Of a stretch of 10,074 nt of DNA, positions 1 to 6,277 are shown one piece after another; positions within the stretch are counted from its first letter, which is position 1, and each line of letters starts with the position of its first letter. The stretch is from an archaeon (GTDB lineage Archaea > Hydrothermarchaeota > Hydrothermarchaeia > JALTZZ01 > JALUTC01). Under the pieces are notes generated by a model. It was not told the DNA's origin and made no database searches. It saw nothing but the letters and a program-made list of their open reading frames with translations. The translations under genes were made by a program, and so were the position numbers. The DNA is taken from assembly GCA_027051265.1 (NCBI GenBank), contig JALTZH010000204.1:1-10074 (forward strand). Reading direction: 5' to 3'.

Positions 1-6
1 AGAAGA

Positions 7-66
7 TTATATATAAAAAATCATATATTTATAATAATATTTCCTATAAGTTTTGTAAAAAAATTC
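7..66 (+). promoter_or_regulatory. AT-rich upstream region with candidate TATA boxes for the SagB-like gene
   Basis: The 97 bases before the first gene are almost purely A/T. Two stretches could serve as an archaeal TATA box: TTATATATAAAAAA at 7-20, which would give a 5' leader of several tens of bases, and TAAAAAAATT near 56-66, which would start transcription close to the ATG at 98. No ribosome binding site precedes that ATG, which favours a short leader. In DNA this AT-rich, TATA-like strings arise by chance, so this is a weak call. Confidence 0.25.
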
Positions 67-97
67 CCATCGTTATCATTTATTATTTTTAACGAAG

Positions 98-679
98 ATG
101 AAGATAAAATTACCGAAACCAAAATTCAAAAGTGAAGTATCATTGGAAGAAGCATTGTTGAAGAGAAAATCATATAGAAGATTTTTAAATAAAAAATTAT
201 CTTTGGAGGAAATTTCTCAGATATTATGGGCAGGACAAGGAATTACCAGGGGGAATTTTTTTAGAACAGTTCCATCTGCTGGTGCTTTATATCCAATTGA
301 GCTATATGCAGTATTAGAAGAAGGTGTTTTTCACTACATACCTCATGAACATGCATTGGAATTGATTAAAAAAGGTGATGTTAGATATGATCTTATGAAA
401 GCTGCGTTGTATCAAGAATATATACTTGAAGCTCCATTGAATGTAATAATTGCAGCAGTATTTAGCAGAACAACGTACAAGTATGGTGATAGAGGTATAA
501 GATATGTTCTTTTTGAAGCTGGACATGTATCACAAAACATATATCTCCAATGCGTATCCTTAAAGCTTGGTACTGTTGCAATTGGCGCATTTTATGACGA
601 GGAAGTTAAAAGAGTATTATCCTTACCTAAAGATCATGATCCTTTATATATAATGCCGGTAGGTTATCCTAGAGAATGA
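98..679 (+). CDS. SagB/ThcOx-type nitroreductase-family FMN oxidoreductase
   Basis: A 193-residue protein of the nitroreductase superfamily, SagB/ThcOx branch, expected to be a soluble FMN-dependent oxidoreductase. In RiPP pathways such enzymes oxidise azolines to azoles, but most archaeal members have no known substrate. Seen in the sequence: the N-terminal LPKPKF...SLEEALLKRKSYRRF block (residues 5-29), whose Arg/Ser residues bind FMN phosphate in this family; the SagB signature PSAGALYPIE (59-68); the central DRGIRYVLFEAGHVSQNIYLQ-like helix (about 131-151); GTVAIGAFYD (158-167); and the terminal VGYP. Both ends match the family core, so the gene looks complete and has no extra domain. The start is ATG with no Shine-Dalgarno. 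It lies 22 bases before a small ORF and an asparagine-synthase-like gene, probably in one operon. No YcaO or SagC partner is visible. Family assignment is confident; the substrate is unknown. Confidence 0.9.
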   Translation: MKIKLPKPKFKSEVSLEEALLKRKSYRRFLNKKLSLEEISQILWAGQGITRGNFFRTVPSAGALYPIELYAVLEEGVFHYIPHEHALELIKKGDVRYDLMKAALYQEYILEAPLNVIIAAVFSRTTYKYGDRGIRYVLFEAGHVSQNIYLQCVSLKLGTVAIGAFYDEEVKRVLSLPKDHDPLYIMPVGYPRE

Positions 680-701
680 TGAACTGGGATTAAACTGAAA
701 A

Positions 702-959
702 ATGATGAAAAACACCCCTTCTGATAGAAAGATATTGGTTATAGATAAGAAATCAATAAAAAATCTCAATGAAGATATATTACGTGAGAAATGTGAGATT
801 CTTGAAATCCATCTCAGAGATATAAGGTTTATAGTTTTCGTGGATGTTTTGAGGAAGATGTTAGAGAAGAATTTATATAAAACAATAATTGTATATGATG
901 AAGAAATACGTAGAGGATATAATAAAAACGTTAAAGCAAGTCATAAGAGAAAGTGTTAA
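702..959 (+). CDS. Unrecognised small protein overlapping the next gene
   Basis: An 85-residue ORF starting at tandem ATGs (702 and 705), 22 bases after the SagB-like gene. An in-frame TGA at 696-698 excludes a longer start. I do not recognise a family. The pattern suggests a small alpha/beta fold: a strand at KILVID (residues 10-15), a helix, a strand at CEILEIHL, a hydrophobic stretch IRFIVFVDVLRKML, and a strand at YKTIIVYDEE. The last ~22 codons lie over the start of the downstream synthase-like gene, in the other frame, and read as a Lys/Arg/Asn-rich tail unlike the rest. No ribosome binding site is visible. It may be a genuine small gene translationally coupled to the next one, an N-terminal piece of that protein separated by a frameshift, or spurious. 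The hydrophobic periodicity and the otherwise empty 200-base gap favour a real gene. Confidence 0.55.
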   Translation: MMKNTPSDRKILVIDKKSIKNLNEDILREKCEILEIHLRDIRFIVFVDVLRKMLEKNLYKTIIVYDEEIRRGYNKNVKASHKRKC

Positions 960-1644
960 TGATAAGGTTGCTCTATCGTTTTCAGCTGGTTTAGATAGTA
1001 GTATACTAGCAAAGATATTAAGAGATTTAGGTTTAAATCATAAACTATACTCAATTGTTACAAGATACTCTAAGGATGAAGAATATATTTTTAAAATTAA
1101 GCCTTATTTTAGCAACGTTGAAATAATAAGATTATCTGAAACTGATATAATTAGAACGTATCGATTCTTAATAAAGAGAATTCCAAGAAAAACGAGAATG
1201 GATTTATCAATTGCTACATGTTTTTATTTCGTAGCAAGGGAAGCGAGTAAAGATGAATGTAAAATATTGATGACAGCACAAGGGGCTGATGAATTATTTG
1301 GAGGATATTACAGATATTTAAGATTAAGTAAAAATCCTAAAAGGCTTAAAGAAGAGATGGAAAAAGATTTCATCAAATGTTTAAACATTGATTATCTTAG
1401 AGATAAAAACGTTTCAGATATATTTGGATTAAAATATTTTGCTCCATTCTCTACGAAAGAAATGCATGAAGTTGCAAAAAAGATCCCTATGGAATATAAG
1501 ATAAAAAATAATATCAGAAAATTTATATTAAGAGAAGTTGCAAAGACGTTAAATCTTCCTAGTTTTATTTACAATAGAGAGAAAAAAGCATTGCAATATT
1601 CTACAGGAATTGAAAAAATCGTTAAGAAACTTAAATTATTATAG
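895..1644 (+). CDS. Asparagine-synthase-like ATP-dependent enzyme (synthetase domain only)
   Basis: About 249 residues from ATG 895. A TTG two codons earlier is open but less likely, and ATG 898 is also possible. It matches the C-terminal ATP-pyrophosphatase domain of asparagine synthetase B and lacks the N-terminal glutamine amidotransferase domain, as is usual for short archaeal 'asparagine synthase-related' proteins. Seen: the PP-loop SFSAGLDSS at residues 28-36, and the family motif QGADELFGGYYRY at 129-141, which in AsnB lines the acyl-adenylate site. The second loop residue is Ala where Gly is usual (SGGxDS). Such domains activate a carboxylate with ATP for amide formation, so the role could be asparagine formation from ammonia or modification of another acid or peptide. 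The start lies inside the preceding small ORF, suggesting coupling. The end overlaps convergent pyrH by 14 bases. Confidence 0.85.
   Translation: MMKKYVEDIIKTLKQVIRESVNDKVALSFSAGLDSSILAKILRDLGLNHKLYSIVTRYSKDEEYIFKIKPYFSNVEIIRLSETDIIRTYRFLIKRIPRKTRMDLSIATCFYFVAREASKDECKILMTAQGADELFGGYYRYLRLSKNPKRLKEEMEKDFIKCLNIDYLRDKNVSDIFGLKYFAPFSTKEMHEVAKKIPMEYKIKNNIRKFILREVAKTLNLPSFIYNREKKALQYSTGIEKIVKKLKLL
1582..1618 (-). terminator. Possible U-rich termination stretch for pyrH
   Basis: Just past the pyrH stop codon, read on the minus strand, there are two runs of six T (complement of A-runs at 1613-1618 and 1582-1587). Archaeal termination often occurs at such U-tracts without a hairpin. They lie within the coding region of the convergent gene, so they may only reflect Lys-rich codons. 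This is a weak call. Confidence 0.2.
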
Positions 1645-2296
1645 TTCCTACATTTTTACCGTTTAGTGCTCTTTCAATGTTATTTAAATCCCTACCGTTA
1701 AGAAATATTGTTTTAATCTTATATCTTTTTATAATTTCAGCAGCTTTTAAGTCTATTACACCTTTTACTCCAGCTTCATGTTTTTTGATTGCATATTTTA
1801 GCAAATCTTCATACGTCAATTTTTCAAGTAGTTTTGCATCTGGATGAACTCTTGGATCTTTATCATAAATACCATTTACATCTGTTGCAAAGATAAGAAG
1901 ATCAGCACCGCTAACTTTTGCAGCTTCTGCAGCAACACTATCTGTTGTCTGTCCGGGAACTGTTCCTCCAAGAACTTTAACCCTTTTATCAAACTTTAAG
2001 TTTTTAGTACTTGTAATTACATCTTCATGTGCATAATTACCTAATGATGAGATTAAAACCATTGCATTCAGTCTCGTTGCTAAGATTCCAATCTTATCAC
2101 AGAAGTTTTCGTTGCTTTTAAATTTTTTTGCAATTTCAATATACTCTCTAGCAATCTTACCACCTCCAACTACAATTATAAACTTATAACCGAGATCAAC
2201 ATATTTTTTTATCAGTTTGGAAAAGTTTTTGAGATATTCATAATTAACACTTGGTGTTGCAACCACAGAACCTCCTAAACATATAACTACGTTCAT
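1631..2296 (-). CDS. pyrH: Uridylate (UMP) kinase, archaeal type
   Basis: A 221-residue cytosolic enzyme of the amino-acid-kinase fold that phosphorylates UMP to UDP with ATP, an essential pyrimidine nucleotide step. Seen: the N-terminal ATP-site loop ICLGGSVV (residues 5-12); the glycine motif VVGGGKIAREYI (42-53); the nucleotide-site segment IGILATRLNAMVL (69-81); GGTVPGQTTDSVAAEAA (110-126); and the family hallmark FATDVNGIYDKDPR (136-149). The short length and direct start at the first strand fit the archaeal/eukaryal-like PyrH group rather than the longer bacterial form. The Asn in DVNG replaces the more common Asp. The ATG start has no ribosome binding site but lies about 27 bases from a TATA-like box, consistent with leaderless mRNA. 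The gene is divergent from the nuo operon and convergent with the synthase-like gene, overlapping it by 14 bases. Confidence 0.95.
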   Translation of the reverse strand: MNVVICLGGSVVATPSVNYEYLKNFSKLIKKYVDLGYKFIIVVGGGKIAREYIEIAKKFKSNENFCDKIGILATRLNAMVLISSLGNYAHEDVITSTKNLKFDKRVKVLGGTVPGQTTDSVAAEAAKVSGADLLIFATDVNGIYDKDPRVHPDAKLLEKLTYEDLLKYAIKKHEAGVKGVIDLKAAEIIKRYKIKTIFLNGRDLNNIERALNGKNVGTIII

Positions 2297-2317
2297 TTAA
2301 TTTTGTTATAAATGTTC

Positions 2318-2330
2318 ATTTAAAAAATTA
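2318..2330 (-). promoter_or_regulatory. TATA-like promoter box for pyrH
   Basis: Read on the minus strand this is TAATTTTTTAAAT, preceded by the purine-rich GAAAT that would act as a BRE. Its centre is about 27 bases before the pyrH ATG. That is the normal archaeal TATA-to-start distance when transcription begins at or next to the ATG. Together with the missing ribosome binding site this supports a leaderless transcript. Confidence 0.5.
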
Positions 2331-2390
2331 ATTTCTAATACCTACTAAACATAACATTTTTATTTTTTGTAAGTTATAATCATAATTTTT
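2331..2390 (+). promoter_or_regulatory. Probable promoter region of the nuo operon
   Basis: The operon's promoter should lie in the 94-base gap between pyrH and nuoA, since pyrH is divergent. The stretch at -26 from the nuoA ATG is a T-rich string (ATTTTTATTTTTT, about 2356-2368), a poor but possible TATA element. An alternative is the A/T box at 2318-2330 read in the forward direction. No Shine-Dalgarno precedes the nuoA ATG (CATAATTTTTATG), unlike all downstream nuo genes, which again suggests a leaderless or very short 5' end. The exact element is uncertain. Confidence 0.35.
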
Positions 2391-2750
2391 ATGGAATATT
2401 TGAAAATGTTCATCTTCCTGATAATTTCCTTCATATTTGCAATCATATCCTTATTATTACCTAGAATTTTTGGACATAAAAAAGAGGAACCAGAAAAAAA
2501 CGTTCCGTATGAATGTAGTATATTACCATTCGGTGATGCTAGAGTTAGATACGACGTACAGTATTATTTGTTTGCATTATTATTTGTATTGTTTGATGTT
2601 GAAATAGTCCTCCTGTTTCCATGGGCTTTAATATTTAAAAATTTTGCAAATCCAATTTTTATATTAATTGAAGGAATAATATTCATAATGATCTTACTCG
2701 TAGGATTAATTTACGCATGGAAAAGAGGAGCGTTAACATGGAGGGCGTAA
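2391..2750 (+). CDS. nuoA: Complex I subunit NuoA (ND3-like)
   Basis: A 119-residue membrane subunit of the NADH:quinone oxidoreductase-like complex that helps shape the junction between the quinone site and the membrane arm. Seen: a first membrane helix (residues 6-27), then the family loop [42 protein letters not shown] (38-79), with the conserved Glu41-Cys42 and the acidic Asp69 and Glu71 in helix two, then a third helix (about 90-109). The cysteine of this loop is the one that reports active/deactive states in mitochondrial ND3. Family members usually have YECG; here it is YECS. It is the first gene of the operon, its length is normal, and its 3' end overlaps nuoB by 13 bases. Confidence 0.95.
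   Translation: MEYLKMFIFLIISFIFAIISLLLPRIFGHKKEEPEKNVPYECSILPFGDARVRYDVQYYLFALLFVLFDVEIVLLFPWALIFKNFANPIFILIEGIIFIMILLVGLIYAWKRGALTWRA
2725..2730 (+). promoter_or_regulatory. Ribosome binding site deciding the nuoB start
   Basis: GAGGAG lies 7 bases before the ATG at 2738. The upstream in-frame ATG at 2717 has no such site and would overlap nuoA further, so 2738 is preferred. Confidence 0.65.
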
Positions 2751-3220
2751 TAATACTTACAACGGTAAAAAAGTTTAAAGAGTTTGCAGAAAAATTATTA
2801 TTGAGAGAAGCTAGAGCTCGTAGTTTATGGCCACTTACCTTTGGATTAGCTTGTTGTGCTATTGAAATGATGGCAACAGGTGCTTCTAGATTTGATGTTT
2901 TCGAAAGATTTGGTATGCTTTTTAGAGCCTCTCCAAGACAATCCGACTTAATGATTATTGCAGGAACTGTTACTAAAAAAATGGCACCAAACATAAGAAG
3001 GTTATATGAGCAAATGCCTGAACCTAAATATGTTATGGCTATCGGTGAATGTGCAATCTGTGGTGGTCCTTTCTATGATAGTTACAGTGTTGTAGATGGT
3101 GTGGATAAAATAATTCCTGTAGATGTATATGTTCCAGGTTGTCCTCCTCGACCAGAAATGATTGCATATGGTATACTGAAACTACAAGAAAAGATTAGAC
3201 GAGGTGATTCCAAAAGATGA
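2738..3220 (+). CDS. nuoB: Complex I subunit NuoB (PSST-like, cluster N2)
   Basis: A 160-residue peripheral subunit holding the terminal [4Fe-4S] cluster N2, which passes electrons to quinone at the interface with NuoD. Seen: [19 protein letters not shown] with the tandem ligands Cys39-Cys40; the third ligand Cys105 in [29 protein letters not shown]; and the fourth, Cys135, in VPGCPPRPE. All four ligands are present. An extra cysteine (Cys108) sits in the ICGG motif where bacterial NuoB often has Ser. The start was set at 2738 by its ribosome binding site; starting at ATG 2717 would add seven residues. It overlaps nuoA by 13 bases and nuoC by 4 (ATGA), indicating coupled translation. Confidence 0.96.
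   Translation: MEGVIILTTVKKFKEFAEKLLLREARARSLWPLTFGLACCAIEMMATGASRFDVFERFGMLFRASPRQSDLMIIAGTVTKKMAPNIRRLYEQMPEPKYVMAIGECAICGGPFYDSYSVVDGVDKIIPVDVYVPGCPPRPEMIAYGILKLQEKIRRGDSKR
3201..3208 (+). promoter_or_regulatory. Strong ribosome binding site of nuoC
   Basis: GAGGTGAT, a near-perfect complement to the archaeal 16S 3' end, lies 8 bases before the nuoC ATG and inside the end of nuoB. It shows that the organism uses Shine-Dalgarno initiation for internal operon genes. Confidence 0.7.
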
Positions 3221-3666
3221 ACGAAGAAGATATTGTTAAAAGACTGAAAGAGAAATTTGGAGATAGAATTGAAGCAAAAATAAAAAGAAAAAAGAGGATA
3301 TTTATAATGATTGATAGAGAAGATTTAATAGAAGTATCAAATTACTTATTTAAAGAGCTAGATTTTAAATTTTTCTCCACTATTACAGCGGTTGATTTTC
3401 CTGATAGGTTTGAATGTATATATCATATATCTAGACACGATGGTATATTAATCCTGTTAAAAGTTAGAATACCAAAAAATGATCCTAGAGTTAAAAGCAT
3501 CGTAACTATATGGCCAGGAGCAAATTGGCATGAAAGAGAAGCGTATGATTTAATGGGTATAATTTTCGAGGGTCATCCAGATTTAAGAAGAATATTTCTA
3601 CCAGAAGATTTCAAAGGACATCCTTTAAGAAAAGATTTTAAATTACAGGAGGCGAAATGGTTTTGA
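3217..3666 (+). CDS. nuoC: Complex I subunit NuoC (30 kDa-like)
   Basis: A 149-residue peripheral-arm subunit without cofactors that packs against NuoD and NuoB. Seen: the 30-kDa family signature at residues 99-141, [22 protein letters not shown] then [21 protein letters not shown], with the conserved Glu106/Glu108, Asp111 and the GHP motifs. The N-terminal part (about 1-95) has the usual alpha/beta pattern. The protein is a separate NuoC and is not fused to NuoD as in E. coli. Its ATG is shared with the nuoB TGA (ATGA), and its last codons overlap the nuoD start by 10 bases. Confidence 0.95.
   Translation: MNEEDIVKRLKEKFGDRIEAKIKRKKRIFIMIDREDLIEVSNYLFKELDFKFFSTITAVDFPDRFECIYHISRHDGILILLKVRIPKNDPRVKSIVTIWPGANWHEREAYDLMGIIFEGHPDLRRIFLPEDFKGHPLRKDFKLQEAKWF
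3648..3652 (+). promoter_or_regulatory. Ribosome binding site of nuoD
   Basis: GGAGG lies 4 bases before the nuoD ATG at 3657, within the last codons of nuoC. It supports the overlapping start. Confidence 0.6.
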
Positions 3667-4793
3667 AGTATAGATTTGAAGGTTATGAAATTGAAGTTAA
3701 AGACAACGAAATCCTATTAAATCTCGGACCTCAGCATCCTTCAACACATGGGTTATGTCGTCTTGTAATAAAAATGGAAGGTGAGAAGGTTAAAGAGATA
3801 ATTCCAGTTATTGGTTATCTTCATAGAGGTGTAGAAAAAATATGTGAAAACAGGTCATATATTCAAATAATACCTATAACGGATAGAATGGATTACTTAT
3901 CGTCGATGAACAACAATTTCGCATATGTTTTAGCTGTTGAAGAATTATTAGGATTAAAAATTCCAGAAAGAGCAGAATATCTAAGAGTAATAGCAGCAGA
4001 ACTTAATAGAATAGCTAGCCATCTACTATTCATAGCAACTTTTGGTATGGATATAGGATCGTTTACCGCATTCATGTATGGTTTTCGAGATAGAGAAATG
4101 ATTTTAGATTTGTTAGAAGAAATGGCTGGTGCAAGAATGCTTTACAACTATATGAGAATCGGAGGAGTTAAGAGAGATGTCGGTAAAGAATTCTTTGAAA
4201 GATGTTTAAAGGTTCTTGATAAACTTGAAGAAAAATTAAAAGACTATGAAAGATTTTTCTTAGAAAATGAACTCTTTATAAACAGAACAAAAGGTATTGG
4301 AATATTAAAACCTGAAGATGCTATAAAACTCGGTGTTACAGGACCAAATTTAAGAGCAAGCGGTGTTAAATACGATATTAGAAGAGTAGATCCTTATTCA
4401 ATTTATGATAGATTTGACTTTAACGTGATAACGGATAATGGATGTGACTCCTATGCAAGATTTATCGTTCGATTAAAGGAAATAAAGGAAAGTATGAAAA
4501 TCGTAAGACAAGCAATCAGAGATATACCTGAAGGAGACATATCTGCTAGAGTTCCAAAAGTTATACGTCCTCCTGAAGGTGAAGTGTATTCAAGAGTAGA
4601 ATCACCAAGAGGAGAGCTTGGAGTATACATCTATAGTGATGGAAAGTCTGATAAACCATATAGGATAAAGTTCAGAGTTCCAAGCTTTGCTAATCTTTCA
4701 GCATTTCCACATTTCAATAAGGGTATTATGCTTGCGGATTTAATAGTAAGTTTTGCAAGTATAGATATTGTTTTAGGAGATATAGATAGGTGA
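3657..4793 (+). CDS. nuoD: Complex I subunit NuoD (49 kDa-like, quinone site)
   Basis: A 378-residue peripheral subunit forming most of the quinone-binding cavity with NuoB. Seen: [11 protein letters not shown] (residues 22-32) with His31; [15 protein letters not shown] (54-68); and [13 protein letters not shown] (75-87) with Tyr80. His31 and Tyr80 have the same 49-residue spacing as the quinone-contacting His38/Tyr87 of Thermus Nqo4. The C-terminus ends in the family's ..DIVLGDIDR. The paired CxxC motifs that hold the NiFe centre in group 4 hydrogenases are absent: there is only one Cys in the N-terminal motif and none near the C-terminus. It is therefore a quinone-reducing subunit and not a hydrogenase large subunit. 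Length is normal for a NuoD not fused to NuoC. It is followed after 7 bases by nuoH. Confidence 0.96.
   Translation: MVLKYRFEGYEIEVKDNEILLNLGPQHPSTHGLCRLVIKMEGEKVKEIIPVIGYLHRGVEKICENRSYIQIIPITDRMDYLSSMNNNFAYVLAVEELLGLKIPERAEYLRVIAAELNRIASHLLFIATFGMDIGSFTAFMYGFRDREMILDLLEEMAGARMLYNYMRIGGVKRDVGKEFFERCLKVLDKLEEKLKDYERFFLENELFINRTKGIGILKPEDAIKLGVTGPNLRASGVKYDIRRVDPYSIYDRFDFNVITDNGCDSYARFIVRLKEIKESMKIVRQAIRDIPEGDISARVPKVIRPPEGEVYSRVESPRGELGVYIYSDGKSDKPYRIKFRVPSFANLSAFPHFNKGIMLADLIVSFASIDIVLGDIDR
4788..4793 (+). promoter_or_regulatory. Ribosome binding site of nuoH
   Basis: AGGTGA, made of the last NuoD codon and its stop codon, lies 7 bases before the nuoH ATG at 4801. Confidence 0.6.
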
Positions 4794-4800
4794 AAAATCA

Positions 4801-5841
4801 ATGCTAAACATGATAAGTTACGAGTTATTGCTATTCGTATTGGCACCTATTTTAATTCTAGTATTTTTATCGTTAGATGTTTTGTTCTTAACATGGTTAG
4901 AAAGAAAAGTAATAGCAAGGATACAATTAAGGTATGGTCCAAATAGGACGGGACCTTTTGGATTATTACAGCCATTAGCTGATGCATTAAAGCTAATACA
5001 AAAAGAGGATATAATACCTAAAACAGCTGATAAAGTGGTATTTACTTTAGCACCAATTATATCGTTTGTTGCAGCATCTCTTCCCTTTATGTTTATACCT
5101 TTCTCAAAATTCTTCCAAATATCGTTTATAGAGAATGCTTTAATATTCTTACTTGCAACATCAGCTTTATCGGCTATTGGAATATTGCTTGCGGCATGGG
5201 GATCTAATAGTAAGTATCCATTACTTGGAGGTATGAGAGCAATAGTTCAGGTTTTAAGTTATGAGATACCTCTCGTTTTAGCAGTTCTATCAATAGTATT
5301 AATCGTTGGTAGCTTTAAGTTAACTGATATAGTAGAATTTCAAGAGAAAAACACGTGGTTAATACTATTACAACCTTTAGGATTTTTAATCTTCTTCATA
5401 TCAGGATTAGCAGAGGCTTCGAGAGTACCCTTCGATTTACCTGAATCCGAATCAGAATTGGTTGCAGGTTTTCATACAGAATATTCTGGTATGAAATTTG
5501 CATTGTTATTGTTTGCTGAATATATACATCTAATTCTTATTTCGATTCTAATAACGATATTTTATCTTGGAGGATGGTTGATACCAGGAATCTATTATCT
5601 TGAAAATATAGCAATAACAATCGGAAATTCATTCAACATTCCATCTCATATATCAATTAGTATATTACACTTTATAATATTAATAATCAAAGCCCATATC
5701 ATAATATTTCTTATACTGTGGATAACAAGGGGTACTTTGTTCAGAATACGTGTCTATTCACTACCGGTATTTTCATGGAAGGGATTGGTTCCTCTATCAA
5801 TGATAAATTTAATCATAACAGCAATATTAGTGGTGATGTAA
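4801..5841 (+). CDS. nuoH: Complex I subunit NuoH (ND1-like)
   Basis: A 346-residue membrane subunit with about eight helices that closes the quinone chamber and links it to the proton channels. Seen: the helix-one end TWLERKVIARIQLRYGPNRTGPFGLLQPLADALKLIQKED (residues 31-70), including Glu34-Arg-Lys; AAWGSNSKYPLLGGMRAIVQVLSYEIPL in the middle; and the acidic loop AEASRVPFDLPESESELVAGFHTEYSGMKF (204-233), with Glu205, Asp212, Glu215, Glu217, Glu219 and Glu227, which in this family form the charged path from the quinone site. Helices continue to the C-terminus. The size is typical. The stop is 2 bases before the nuoI start, and the nuoI ribosome binding site lies inside this gene's last codons. 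Confidence 0.96.
   Translation: MLNMISYELLLFVLAPILILVFLSLDVLFLTWLERKVIARIQLRYGPNRTGPFGLLQPLADALKLIQKEDIIPKTADKVVFTLAPIISFVAASLPFMFIPFSKFFQISFIENALIFLLATSALSAIGILLAAWGSNSKYPLLGGMRAIVQVLSYEIPLVLAVLSIVLIVGSFKLTDIVEFQEKNTWLILLQPLGFLIFFISGLAEASRVPFDLPESESELVAGFHTEYSGMKFALLLFAEYIHLILISILITIFYLGGWLIPGIYYLENIAITIGNSFNIPSHISISILHFIILIIKAHIIIFLILWITRGTLFRIRVYSLPVFSWKGLVPLSMINLIITAILVVM
5832..5836 (+). promoter_or_regulatory. Ribosome binding site deciding the nuoI start
   Basis: GGTGA lies 7 bases before the ATG at 5844. An open frame extends upstream to an ATG at 5718 inside nuoH, but the peptide it adds does not resemble NuoI. Confidence 0.6.
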
Positions 5842-5843
5842 CA

Positions 5844-6275
5844 ATGAAACTGAAAGAATTCATGAAAAAAGTTAGTCATGTATTACCATTGTTTGTTACG
5901 TTAAAACATCTGTTCATGAAACCTATCACAATACAATATCCTGATGAGAGATTAAAGTTGTCAAAGGGAACAATAGGATTGCATTATCTAGATACGAACA
6001 AATGTATAGGATGTGGTACATGTGCTAGAATATGTCCAAACAAAGCCATAGTGTTGGAAGATGCTGGTGTTAAAGAAATAAAAACAGCCAGGGGTGTTAT
6101 AAGAAGACCAATTAAACATCCAAGTATATATATAGGAAGATGTATGTTCTGTGGTTTATGTGTGGAATCCTGTCCTACAAAAGCATTGGAGTTTACAACG
6201 TTCTACGAGATAGCATCCTATGAGAGAAAAAGTTTATACTTCTCATATAAAGAACTTGCGAAAAGGAGGGAATAG
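5844..6275 (+). CDS. nuoI: Complex I subunit NuoI (2x[4Fe-4S] ferredoxin-like)
   Basis: A 143-residue peripheral subunit that carries clusters N6a and N6b and feeds electrons to NuoB. In complexes without NuoEFG it is the likely docking site for the electron donor. Seen: a short amphipathic N-terminal segment that anchors to the membrane arm (about 1-30); CIGCGTCARICP with Cys54, 57, 60 and 64; and CMFCGLCVESCP with Cys100, 103, 106 and 110. All eight ligands are intact. The linker between the motifs, with a Lys/Arg-rich part and IYIGRC, is typical. ATG 5844 gives the usual NuoI N-terminus, whereas a longer open frame would add 42 unrelated residues. The gene is flanked by nuoH (2-base gap) and nuoJ (2-base gap). 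Confidence 0.95.
   Translation: MKLKEFMKKVSHVLPLFVTLKHLFMKPITIQYPDERLKLSKGTIGLHYLDTNKCIGCGTCARICPNKAIVLEDAGVKEIKTARGVIRRPIKHPSIYIGRCMFCGLCVESCPTKALEFTTFYEIASYERKSLYFSYKELAKRRE
6265..6270 (+). promoter_or_regulatory. Ribosome binding site supporting the GTG start of nuoJ
   Basis: GGAGGG lies 7 bases before the GTG at 6278, an ideal distance. No ATG occurs nearby at the proper start of NuoJ, so GTG is the start. Confidence 0.65.
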
Positions 6276-6277
6276 TT

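Noticed and set aside
1-60. AT-rich inverted-repeat-like sequence (TATATA / CATATATTTATAATAAT)
   Set aside because: The pairing is imperfect and expected by chance at this base composition; nothing supports an operator, origin or repeat element.
702-959. Could the small ORF be a PqqD-like RiPP recognition protein or a precursor peptide?
   Set aside because: The PqqD pattern is not recognisable, and there is no Gly-Gly or core-peptide-like tail; the C-terminal part is only basic overlap sequence.
2683-2994. 103-codon minus-strand open frame over nuoA/nuoB
   Set aside because: It is antisense to conserved NuoB motifs, has no plausible family or ribosome binding site, and is a frame shadow.
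3657-4793. Could NuoD be a NiFe-hydrogenase large subunit (group 4 or Ech-like)?
   Set aside because: The N- and C-terminal CxxC pairs for the NiFe centre are missing, while the quinone-site His31 and Tyr80 are present.
5718-5843. Possible 42-residue N-terminal extension of NuoI
   Set aside because: It overlaps the conserved NuoH C-terminus in another frame and lacks a ribosome binding site. ATG 5844 has one and gives a typical NuoI start.
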